From positions 248,001 through 312,000 of the forward strand of contig NZ_JABWEB010000005.1 in the NCBI RefSeq assembly GCF_013369485.1: a stretch of 64,000 bases of DNA. Direction: 5' to 3'. Position numbers and translations under genes: made by a program. How positions within the stretch are numbered: the first letter of the stretch is position 1; every line of letters starts with the position of its first letter. Shown here piece by piece: positions 9,034 through 16,981 of the stretch. Below the pieces are notes generated by a model. The model did not search any database and was not told the DNA's origin. It saw only the letters and a program-made list of their open reading frames with translations. The stretch comes from Massilia sp. BJB1822. Its GTDB lineage: Bacteria > Pseudomonadota > Gammaproteobacteria > Burkholderiales > Burkholderiaceae_D.

Positions 9034-9795
9034 ATGCCGGTGTTGAACCTGGGGGGCGGACTTGATCTAAGTTATGAAATGATCAATCGCGAGGCGGGCA
9101 AGCCCTGCCTGGTCTTCCTTCACGAAGGCCTGGGCAGCATCGCATTGTGGAAGGGGTTCCCGCAGCGATTATGCGAAGCCACCGGCTGTTCCGGTCTGGT
9201 GTATGAGCGCGAAGGCTATGGCGCGTCCAGCGCCTTGCGCCAGGCGCGCAGCATCCATTATCTGCACAACTACGCGCTGAGCGAACTGCCGCAAGTGCTG
9301 GAGCGCCTGATACCGGGCCGCGAATATATCGTAATCGGCCATTCGGATGGCGGCAGCATCGCGCTGATACATGCTGCCGGCAATCCTGCCGGCTTGCGTG
9401 GCGTCGTAACCGAAGCGGCCCACGTTTTCGTGGAAGACCTTACGGTGCAAGGTGTGCGCGCCGCGAAGGACTCCTTCAATCCCGGTCTGCTGAAGGCGCT
9501 GGAGCGTTATCACGGCGATAAGGCGGAGCAGATTTATATGGCCTGGGCTGACACCTGGCTGCTGCCGGGTTTCAAGCACTGGAATATCGAGTACCTGCTG
9601 CCATCCATCGCCGTTCCCACCCTGGTCGTGCAGGGAACCGAGGACCAGTATGGCACCGAAGCCCAGGTGGATGCGATTGCCGGCACCGTGCCGGGGGCGC
9701 GCAAGCTGATGCTGGAAAGCTGCGGCCATAGTCCGCACTTGGAGCAGCCCGACGCGCTGCTGGAATCGATACGCGGCTTCCTGCGCGAGTTTTAG
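9034..9795 (+). CDS. alpha/beta hydrolase
   Basis: A 253-residue cytoplasmic alpha/beta-hydrolase. The oxyanion region is HEGLGS (residues 30-35), the nucleophile elbow is GHSDGG (Ser about residue 107), the acid is Asp in GTEDQYG, and the catalytic His is in CGHSPHLEQ near residue 231. All parts of the triad are present, so it should be active. AAGGAG lies seven bases before the ATG. Family members include C-C bond hydrolases, esterases and lactonases, and the sequence does not tell which. The stop codon overlaps the convergent small gene 9792-10091 by four bases. Confidence 0.9.
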   Translation: MPVLNLGGGLDLSYEMINREAGKPCLVFLHEGLGSIALWKGFPQRLCEATGCSGLVYEREGYGASSALRQARSIHYLHNYALSELPQVLERLIPGREYIVIGHSDGGSIALIHAAGNPAGLRGVVTEAAHVFVEDLTVQGVRAAKDSFNPGLLKALERYHGDKAEQIYMAWADTWLLPGFKHWNIEYLLPSIAVPTLVVQGTEDQYGTEAQVDAIAGTVPGARKLMLESCGHSPHLEQPDALLESIRGFLREF

Positions 9796-10091
9796 TCGCG
9801 CTGCTTTTCCTTCGGCTGCCCGGTCGCGCCGCGTCCAATAGACTGCAGGGGCGCGTCCACGATCGCCCTGGCCTTGCGCTGCATATCGCTGGCCGCTATT
9901 TCCGCCTGCCTTTCGCGTTCCTCCAGTAGGAAGGGGCTGTCGTCATCCGGGCTGGTATCGCGATAGTCGGCGATGATGGCGCTGAGCAGCCAGATCAGCA
10001 CCGCAACCGCAGCTCCGGAAAGCGTCAGCGCGGCGAAATGCTGAGAAGCGCCCGGCATGCTTTGTGGCTTGGCTTGATTCGGCTGCTCCAA
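9792..10091 (-). CDS. small single-span membrane protein, TTG start
   Basis: A 99-residue protein of unknown function with one hydrophobic segment (about residues 20-43, ALTLSGAAVAVLIWLLSAII). An acidic stretch and a charged helical tail rich in Glu, Arg and Gln follow. The start is a TTG codon, preceded at six bases by a strong GGAGG; the next in-frame ATG (residue 12) has no such site. The topology suggests a short cytoplasmic N-terminus with the tail outside or the reverse. It is divergent from the M15 peptidase. I do not recognise a family. Confidence 0.6.
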   Translation of the reverse strand: MEQPNQAKPQSMPGASQHFAALTLSGAAVAVLIWLLSAIIADYRDTSPDDDSPFLLEERERQAEIAASDMQRKARAIVDAPLQSIGRGATGQPKEKQRD

Positions 10092-10216
10092 AATACACCT
10101 CCACCTTGATCCAGCGTTGAACGGAGAAATCCGCGCCGCCTACCATGAAGCATCTGCGCAGCGCACACGATGCAGTGTGTGGTCTGAGCCGCAGCCCTGT
10201 TTTGATGGAGCGCACC

Positions 10217-10954
10217 ATGGTTCCCGTTTTTCTTTTTCTGACTTTCTTCTGCGTGTGCTTTGTAGCGTGGATGTTGATGTTCCCGCATAACCGGACGGCG
10301 CTTGCCGATGTGGCGGGCCGCCTGCGCATCCGTCTTCCCGCTGGCCGGCATGCCTTGCTGGTGGCTGGGCTGATGCTGGCGGTTTGCCTGCCTCCTTTGC
10401 TGGCGCTGACGGCGGGCGGACGCATTACACTGCCCGGCTTTGAGGAGCAGGGCCGAAGCGTCAACGTGCAGATCGAGGCCTTGTTGAAAGGCGAGCAGCT
10501 GGTGCCGCCGCAACCCCTGCCGCCCGCCATGTTCACCACGGCCGAGGTGGAGTTGGTACGGCCCCAGCTTGCAGGCGCAAGCCGCAACTGGCAGTTGCTG
10601 GATGCGGAGTTTGCGCAACGCCTGCTGCTGGTGTTCCGCATCATGCGCGAGAAGCATGGCTATGAAATGGTGCTGTTGGAAGGCTACCGCAGCCCTGAGC
10701 GCCAGAACCAGCTGGCGGCAGCCGGTCCGCATGTGACGAATGCGCGCGCCTTCCAGAGCTATCACCAGTATGGCCTGGCTTCCGACTGCGCCTTTCTGCG
10801 CGAGGGAAAACTGCTCATCTCCGAAAAAGATCCATGGGCCATGCGCGGCTATCAGCTGTATGGCGAAACGGCCGAAGCGCTGGGCCTGACCTGGGGCGGG
10901 CGCTGGACCATGATGGATTTCGGCCACGTCGAATTGCGCCGTGCGCGCCGCTGA
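10217..10954 (+). CDS. membrane-anchored M15-family peptidoglycan peptidase
   Basis: About 245 residues. Two hydrophobic segments near the N-terminus (residues 1-18 and about 50-72) are followed by a D-alanyl-D-alanine / L-Ala-D-Glu endopeptidase-like domain. The metal-binding pattern is visible: SYHQYGLASDCAF (His and Asp zinc ligands) and a C-terminal FGHVEL (third ligand), with GYRSPERQ earlier, as in VanY/CwlK-type M15 enzymes. The ATG at 10217 has GGAG six bases upstream; an in-frame ATG at 10145 has no evident ribosome site. Next downstream, 84 bases away on the same strand, is the TssM-like gene. The likely role is trimming peptidoglycan stems or cross-links. Confidence 0.87.
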   Translation: MVPVFLFLTFFCVCFVAWMLMFPHNRTALADVAGRLRIRLPAGRHALLVAGLMLAVCLPPLLALTAGGRITLPGFEEQGRSVNVQIEALLKGEQLVPPQPLPPAMFTTAEVELVRPQLAGASRNWQLLDAEFAQRLLLVFRIMREKHGYEMVLLEGYRSPERQNQLAAAGPHVTNARAFQSYHQYGLASDCAFLREGKLLISEKDPWAMRGYQLYGETAEALGLTWGGRWTMMDFGHVELRRARR

Positions 10955-11038
10955 ATTTGCTTTTGCGCAAGGATGCGCGCATTGATTACTGGCACTATGG
11001 ATCGGGTCTGCCAACCATTGCTCATAAGGCGGCCTGCC

Positions 11039-13432
11039 ATGATGCGACGAATCTGGAACTTCCTAAGCGACTCGCGCCACCTGACTATCATTGGCTTTAT
11101 AGCCATGGCGGCGTTCTTCTATCTCGGCGCCGAACTGCTGGAGCTGGCCCTGATATGGGCCATTGCCGCCACGCTGGCCGGGGTGATTCTGTATTGGCTG
11201 GCGCGCTGGCTGCGGCGCTGGCTGGCGATGCGCAAGGTGGCGCAGCTGGAGCAGGCCATCGAGCAGGATGCGGCCGTGCCGGATGCCGCGGCGCAGGATA
11301 ACAGCGCGGCGGACGCGCTGCGCGCTGGCTTGCTACATGCTATCCATACCATCAAGACTTCGCGCATCGGTGTCGCCACCGGCGCCAAGGCCTTGTATGA
11401 GTTGCCCTGGTATCTGGTGATCGGCAATCCGGGCGCCGGTAAGAGCAGCGCCATCGCCCGCTCCGGTCTGCAATTTCCGATGGCCGAAGGCGGCGCGGCC
11501 GCGGTGGCGGGCGGCACGCGTAATTGCGACTGGTTCTTCAGCACCGACGGCATTCTGCTCGATACGGCCGGGCGCTATGCGGCGGGCGAGGAAGACCGCC
11601 AGGAGTGGCTGGGCTTTCTCGACCTGCTCAAGAAGTACCGCAAGCGCGCGCCGGTCAACGGTGTCCTGCTGGCGGTCAGCATCGCCGAGCTGCGCGGCGA
11701 AGACCCGGAAACGGTGCAGCGCCTGGCGCGCAATCTGCGTCGCCGCGTGCAGGATCTGATTGAGCGGCTAGAAGTATTTGCGCCGATTTACGTGGTGTTC
11801 ACCAAGGCCGACCTGATCGCGGGATTCACGCAGTTCTTCGCGCAGTCCGAAGCCGGCGACAGGGAACGGATCTGGGGCGCCACCATGCCCTACAAGCGCA
11901 AATCCACCAGCCAGGACATTTTGCCATTCTTCGACCAGGCCTTCGACGAGCTGCACGAAGGCTTGAAAGAGCTGAGCGTCAACAGCATGGCGCAGCAGCG
12001 TCCCGGCTGCCGCGCTCCCGGCGTATTCGGCTTCCCGCACGAATTCGCGGCGCTGCGCGCGCCGCTGCGGGCTTTTCTCGGGACGCTGTTCGAGGACAAC
12101 CGCTTCCAGTTCAAGCCTGTTTTCCGCGGCTTCTACTTCACCAGCGCTGTGCAGGAAGGCATGCCTGGCAGCTTCCTGGCGCAGCAGATCGCCGGCCGCT
12201 TCCGCCTCTCGTTGCCGGTTGCGCAGCAAGCTGCGGAAAGCCGTTCCTGCGGCTACTTCATGCCGGAGCTGTTCCGCAAGGTGGTCTTTGCCGACCGCTA
12301 TCTGGTAACGCAATACGCCAGCCGCAACAAGATCCGCCTGCGCTATGGCGTGTTCCTGGTGTCGGCGGTTGCGCTGGGCGCCGCATTGGCGGGATGGAGC
12401 TGGGCCTATATGGCGAATCGTCAATTGGCCGCGAATGTCAGGGCCGACCTGGAGAAAGTGGTCCAATTGCAGGCACGCAGTCCGGAACTGCAGGCGCGCA
12501 TGGAAGCGCTGGAGATACTGCAGGACCGGATAGAGCAGCTCACGCGCTACCGCCATGAGCGTCCATGGCCGCTGCGCTTTGGCCTGTATCAGGGCGACAC
12601 GCTGGAACACAAGCTGCGAGGCGAATACTACGCCGGCATGCGCGAGATTCTGCTCAAGCCTGTTGCCGGTAGCCTGGAAGCGCAGCTCAATGAATACAAT
12701 GCGCGCGCGGCGGCGGAAGGCAGTACGGCGAAGGCGGAAGAGGTTTATAACGCGTTGAAAGCTTATCTGATGCTGTCCGAACGCGTGCATGCGGAACCGG
12801 GGCATTTGAACGATCAGGCCAGCCGCCATTGGCGTGGCTGGCTGGAGGCCAACCGGGGTGCGATGACGAGCGAAAAGCTGGTGCGCATGGCCGAGCATTT
12901 GATGAGTTTCTATCTGGCGCAGGCCGCCGATCCGGCCTGGCCGCAAATCGAGCAGAAGCTGGTGCTGGCCGATACCACACGCGAAAATCTGCGCCGCGTG
13001 GTGCGCGGCATGCCGGCCCGTGATCGCATTTACGCAGAAATCCGCGCGCGTGCCGCAACCCGTTTCCCCTCGATGACCGTGGTGCGCATGGTAGGCGATC
13101 AGGACCGCACCCTGGTTGCTGGCAGCCATGCGGTTTCCGGCGCCTTTACCCGCGAGGCTTGGGAAAAGTATGTGCTGGGAGCGATCCGCGATGCCTCCAA
13201 CGGCGCGCAAAGTAGCACCGACTGGGTGCTGAAGACGGCGCGCAAGGACGATCTGACTCTGGATGGCAGCCCGGAACAGATTCAGAAGGCTTTGACTGAG
13301 CTGTATCTGGCCGAAAAGGCTGCGGCATGGGGCGAGATGCCGCTGCATCAGTGGCTGCATGCCGTGGTCAAGGAGCAGGCGGCGCTCAGTCATCTCGATG
13401 AGCTGCTGGGGATTGCGCCACCGGCGCAGTAG
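11039..13432 (+). CDS. short orphan IcmF/TssM-like type VI secretion protein
   Basis: 797 residues. There are two N-terminal membrane spans (about 15-60) and a GTPase-like domain with Walker A GNPGAGKSS (about 129-137), LDTAGRY and FTKADL. A third membrane span follows (about 432-458, FLVSAVALGAALAGWSWAY), then an ImcF-related periplasmic part that ends at FTREAWEKYVL and TDWVL. Complete TssM proteins are about 1100-1300 residues with a further C-terminal beta-domain that contacts TssJ; that part is missing here, with a normal stop codon. No other type VI gene is in the window. AAGGCGG precedes ATG 11039; an earlier ATG at 10973 is less likely. It may be a specialised or leftover IcmF protein. 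Confidence 0.85.
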   Translation: MMRRIWNFLSDSRHLTIIGFIAMAAFFYLGAELLELALIWAIAATLAGVILYWLARWLRRWLAMRKVAQLEQAIEQDAAVPDAAAQDNSAADALRAGLLHAIHTIKTSRIGVATGAKALYELPWYLVIGNPGAGKSSAIARSGLQFPMAEGGAAAVAGGTRNCDWFFSTDGILLDTAGRYAAGEEDRQEWLGFLDLLKKYRKRAPVNGVLLAVSIAELRGEDPETVQRLARNLRRRVQDLIERLEVFAPIYVVFTKADLIAGFTQFFAQSEAGDRERIWGATMPYKRKSTSQDILPFFDQAFDELHEGLKELSVNSMAQQRPGCRAPGVFGFPHEFAALRAPLRAFLGTLFEDNRFQFKPVFRGFYFTSAVQEGMPGSFLAQQIAGRFRLSLPVAQQAAESRSCGYFMPELFRKVVFADRYLVTQYASRNKIRLRYGVFLVSAVALGAALAGWSWAYMANRQLAANVRADLEKVVQLQARSPELQARMEALEILQDRIEQLTRYRHERPWPLRFGLYQGDTLEHKLRGEYYAGMREILLKPVAGSLEAQLNEYNARAAAEGSTAKAEEVYNALKAYLMLSERVHAEPGHLNDQASRHWRGWLEANRGAMTSEKLVRMAEHLMSFYLAQAADPAWPQIEQKLVLADTTRENLRRVVRGMPARDRIYAEIRARAATRFPSMTVVRMVGDQDRTLVAGSHAVSGAFTREAWEKYVLGAIRDASNGAQSSTDWVLKTARKDDLTLDGSPEQIQKALTELYLAEKAAAWGEMPLHQWLHAVVKEQAALSHLDELLGIAPPAQ

Positions 13433-13454
13433 GCGCAGCGGCTACAATGCGGGC

Positions 13455-14087
13455 ATGAAGACGAAACGTGCCATGTGCCCGGCCTGCCTGCGGCCGCAAA
13501 CAGGCTGCATTTGCCGCTGGCGCGTGCCGGTGGAAAGTGCGGTCGAGCTGCTGATTTTGCAGCATCCGATGGAAGTGGCGAACGCCAAGGGCAGTGCGCG
13601 GCTGCTGCATCTCTGCCTGCCGAACAGCCGCCTGGAAACCGGCGAGCAGTTCGGCGAGGCGCAATTGGCTGAATGGTTAAGCGGGGAGAGAAGGGCGGTT
13701 TTGCTGTATCCCGAAACGCCGGGCGATGCGTCGCTCGGCATTCCTGCCGCACCGCCCTTGGATAGCGGCTGGCTGGCCGCACCGGAGAAGCTGTTGCTGG
13801 TGGTGCTGGATGCGACCTGGCGCAAGAGCCGCAAGATGCTGTATCTGAATCCAGCCTTGCAGCGTCTGCCCCGCCTGGCGCTGCAAGCGACGCCGCCTTC
13901 GCATTATCTGATCCGCAAGGCGCATGCGCCGGACCAGCTCTCCACGCTGGAAGCCAGTGCTTGGGCGCTGGCCCAGCTGGAGAATGCGCCGCAGCGCTAC
14001 GATGCCCTGATCGCCGCCTTCGACGGTTTCGTGGCCCAGCAGCAGGCGCAGGCCGCCAGCGGTGCCGCGCACCAGCGTGGCGCCTAG
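13455..14087 (+). CDS. DTW-domain tRNA-uridine aminocarboxypropyltransferase
   Basis: 210 residues. Family members (TapT/TuaA, formerly YfiP) transfer the 3-amino-3-carboxypropyl group of S-adenosylmethionine to uridine in the tRNA variable loop (acp3U). The N-terminal zinc-like cysteine set CPACLRPQTGCIC, the LLYPE strand, the signature LDATWRKSRKM (DxTW) and the later SHYLIRKA all fit. The start at 13455 gives the usual MKTKRAMCPAC opening, 22 bases after the TssM-like stop. A TACAAT hexamer at 13443-13448 could be the -10 of a private promoter giving a nearly leaderless message. The 3' end overlaps the convergent Hsp70 gene by four bases. Confidence 0.9.
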   Translation: MKTKRAMCPACLRPQTGCICRWRVPVESAVELLILQHPMEVANAKGSARLLHLCLPNSRLETGEQFGEAQLAEWLSGERRAVLLYPETPGDASLGIPAAPPLDSGWLAAPEKLLLVVLDATWRKSRKMLYLNPALQRLPRLALQATPPSHYLIRKAHAPDQLSTLEASAWALAQLENAPQRYDALIAAFDGFVAQQQAQAASGAAHQRGA

Positions 14088-16981
14088 GCCAGCAGTTTCA
14101 GGCCGGGAGGCAAAGCTTCTCCCAGCATGCGCTTCTCGCTGGCCTGGTCCAGCTGCACCACTTCGCGCACCATGGCCGGCCAACCCGGCGGCGCGCCTGC
14201 GGCGGACAGGCGGCGCAGGATTTCGGCGCGCAGCTCGTCATTGATGTCGCGCAGGCGGTCGCCCGTCATGCGCGCCAGATGGGCGGCGGCAAAGCCGGCC
14301 GGCTCCACCTTGCGCCAGTCCAGCGCCAGAATGATGTGCAGCCACTCTTCCACTGTTGCGGTGGGTGCGGCATCGTGGGCGCTGCCGTGGAAGGGCTGGC
14401 GCGCGCCGACCCGGCCCAGCGCCCACAGATAGCGGGTGTAGACGGCGTCCGTTCTGGCATCGGCCTTGGCATCGGGTGCGGGCAGCTGCTGCACCATCCA
14501 GTTGCCGATTTCAGCCTTGTAGGCCGAGGGAATGCGCTCCAGCGAGGCGCCCAGGCGCAGCATATCTTCTTCGCTGCCGTTGACCAGGGTGATGGGACGG
14601 CGGCCGCGTTCATGCTCGTCCGCTTGCAGATTGAAGGCAAAATCGTCCAGCAGGCGCAGTTGGGCCTCGGCATTCAGGCCGCCGCAGACGCGCCGCCACA
14701 AGGTCCACCATTCGGCGCAGACCTGGCTGTCCTTGTGCGACTGCACGCCGCCGTCAAACAAGGCCCACAGCTGCTCGATGCGCCACTCGTCCAGTGTGTA
14801 GCCGAAGCCAGGGCGCAGGCAGTAGCCGCTCAGGTTGAGCCAGACGCGTTCATGTTCGGCCGAACGGCGGCGGCCCTTGGCGCGCTGCAGCAGGGCGTCG
14901 AACAGGCGGCGCAGCAGGGGCGTTTCCCAGCGTTCGCGGCTGCCCAGAAGGTTTTCCAGCGCGGTGCGCAGCTGGCGCACTTCCTTGCTGTCCACCTGCT
15001 GCGCGCGGCTGCCGAAGATGCGGTCGATTTTCTCCAGCGCTTCGTTGAAGCGGGGCGGCGGTGGAATGTCGCTATCGCCGTTGCTGTCCGCGCTGTCGCT
15101 GGTGTCGTTGGCATCCTGCTGGCGCAGCTGGAACTCCAGCAGCCAGCGCTGCGCCGTTTCGCTGGCGGCGCAATGCACTTCCAGCGTGCCGACTTCGCTC
15201 AGCGAAGCTTCCAGCTGCACCGGGATTTCCTTGCGCGCGGCAGCATCGCCGCTGTCGCGCAGCACGGTGGAAATCGGCGGCAGGCGCACGAAATCGGCCG
15301 AGTCGAGTTCCGCCAGTTCGCCCGCTTGCGGCGCGCGTCCCGCGTCGGCCGTGACGGAGACGATGTGGAAGCGCACCGGCCGTCCCAGGCGCAGCGCAAA
15401 GCTGCGTTCTGCCAGGCGCACCTCGCGTCCCGGCTCCGTGCCGCGCGGCAGGATGCAGATGGCGCGCTGGGTCTGGCGCACGTCGGCCGGGCCGCGTTCG
15501 CCGTCCAGCAGCAGGTAATAGCTGCGCGGCGAGCCGCCGCCGATGGCGGGTGCCTGGCCTTGGCGCGCCAGCGCGTAGGCCACGCCGCCGCGTGCCACCG
15601 CCACGTCGGGATCTTGATTGTGCAGCACGCGCAGCGGTGCGCCGCGCCATGCGCCCAGCACTGCGGCCAGGCGCTGTGCCAGCGCCTCGGCGCGGAACAC
15701 GCCGCCGTTCAGCAGCAGGGTGTCGGGGATGGGCAGGCTGCCGTCGTCCGGCAGGCCAAGCGCTTCGCGCGCTGCCGCCGCATGCTGCTGCAGGAAGCTG
15801 ACCAGATGGCGGGTAATGGCGGGATCGCTGGCATACGGCAGGCCGAATTCCACGATGCCGCCGCGCGCGCGCTTGGCCGCTTCGCGTTCGCTATTGAGCG
15901 GGAAGAAGCCATCGACCACGATGCGCTGCAATTCCTCGCGCTCCAGCGTGATGGAGCGGCTGCCGCCGATCAGGCGCGAGCCGCTGCCCAGCAGCGTAAT
16001 CGTGGCCTGTTCCGGCGCATCGGCCGCCAGCAGCTCTTCCTTGGCTACACGGCAGCGCTGCGTCAGTTGCGCCAGGCGCGCGGCGGAGAGCCGCCCGCTT
16101 GCGCCAGTCCCCGTGCCGGCATCGGCAGCGAGCGCGCCCGTTGCGGCAGCCGTGCCCGCGCCGGTAGCCAGGCGCTGCTCGGCCAGATGGGCCAGGGCCA
16201 GGTCCATATTGTCGCCACCCAGGATCAGGTGGTTGCCGACGCCGATGCGGGTCAGCTTCGGTTCATTGTTTTCCAGTTCAACCTTGATCAGGCTGAAGTC
16301 GGTGGTGCCGCCGCCCACGTCGGCCACCAGCACCAGCCGCGTTTGCGCCAGCTCGGCGGCCAGCCTGGCGCGGTGGCGGTACAGCCAGTCGTAGAAGGCG
16401 GCCTGCGGTTCTTCCACCAGACGCAATGAAGGCAGGCCGGCCATGCGCGCCGCCTCCAGCGTCAAGGCGCGGGCGCCTTCGTCGAACGATGCGGGAATGG
16501 TGAGAACGATCTGCTGGCGTTCCAGCGGATGTTTGGGGAAGCGGGCATTCCATGCCGAACGCAGGTGTCCCAGATAACTGGCGCTGGCCGCTACCGGCGA
16601 CACCTTGGCCACATCGGCCTCCGCGCCCCAGGGCAGGATGGGCGCCATGCGGTCCACGCCCGGATGCGAAAGCCAGCTCTTGGCGCTGGCCACCATGCGC
16701 CCTGGCACTTGCGCGCCCAGTGTGCGGGCCAGGCGGCCGACCGCCACGCGCTCCAGCCCCGCCGCATCGGACTGCGGCCAGGGCAGCTGCAATTCGCCCG
16801 CCGCCAGCTCGCCCTCGGCCGGATGGTAGCGCGCCGAAGGCAGCAGGGCGGCGCCGGCTACTTCGCCGGGCGCCACCAATTGTTCGATCTCGAACAGCTC
16901 GACCTTGCCCGATCCCGGCGCCGCGTAAGCCAGCACCGTATTGGTGGTGCCGAGGTCGATGCTGACGAGATATTGCGTCAT
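14084..16981 (-). CDS. large atypical Hsp70 protein with DUF3731-like C-terminus
   Basis: 965 residues, the last gene of a three-gene operon. The N-terminal ATPase domain has phosphate-1 IDLGTTNT (about residues 8-15), phosphate-2 DVGGGTTDFSL (about 220) and adenosine-site LLNGGVF. DnaK-like features are altered: the Lys that acts in catalysis is likely in ASAKSWLSHPGVDR, and EEPQAA replaces NEPTAA. About 350 C-terminal residues are not a DnaK substrate-binding domain but an alpha-rich region matching what I recall as DUF3731, with RRPITLVNGSEED and a final EKRMLGEALPPGL. It overlaps the upstream Hsp70 gene by four bases (ATGA), so translation is probably coupled. Client and function are unknown. 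Confidence 0.88.
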   Translation of the reverse strand: MTQYLVSIDLGTTNTVLAYAAPGSGKVELFEIEQLVAPGEVAGAALLPSARYHPAEGELAAGELQLPWPQSDAAGLERVAVGRLARTLGAQVPGRMVASAKSWLSHPGVDRMAPILPWGAEADVAKVSPVAASASYLGHLRSAWNARFPKHPLERQQIVLTIPASFDEGARALTLEAARMAGLPSLRLVEEPQAAFYDWLYRHRARLAAELAQTRLVLVADVGGGTTDFSLIKVELENNEPKLTRIGVGNHLILGGDNMDLALAHLAEQRLATGAGTAAATGALAADAGTGTGASGRLSAARLAQLTQRCRVAKEELLAADAPEQATITLLGSGSRLIGGSRSITLEREELQRIVVDGFFPLNSEREAAKRARGGIVEFGLPYASDPAITRHLVSFLQQHAAAAREALGLPDDGSLPIPDTLLLNGGVFRAEALAQRLAAVLGAWRGAPLRVLHNQDPDVAVARGGVAYALARQGQAPAIGGGSPRSYYLLLDGERGPADVRQTQRAICILPRGTEPGREVRLAERSFALRLGRPVRFHIVSVTADAGRAPQAGELAELDSADFVRLPPISTVLRDSGDAAARKEIPVQLEASLSEVGTLEVHCAASETAQRWLLEFQLRQQDANDTSDSADSNGDSDIPPPPRFNEALEKIDRIFGSRAQQVDSKEVRQLRTALENLLGSRERWETPLLRRLFDALLQRAKGRRRSAEHERVWLNLSGYCLRPGFGYTLDEWRIEQLWALFDGGVQSHKDSQVCAEWWTLWRRVCGGLNAEAQLRLLDDFAFNLQADEHERGRRPITLVNGSEEDMLRLGASLERIPSAYKAEIGNWMVQQLPAPDAKADARTDAVYTRYLWALGRVGARQPFHGSAHDAAPTATVEEWLHIILALDWRKVEPAGFAAAHLARMTGDRLRDINDELRAEILRRLSAAGAPPGWPAMVREVVQLDQASEKRMLGEALPPGLKLLA

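Noticed and set aside
13961-16429. An 822-codon open frame on the plus strand opposite the Hsp70 gene
   Set aside because: It is antisense to well-supported Hsp70 motifs, with low-complexity Ala/Gly/Arg composition typical of shadow frames.
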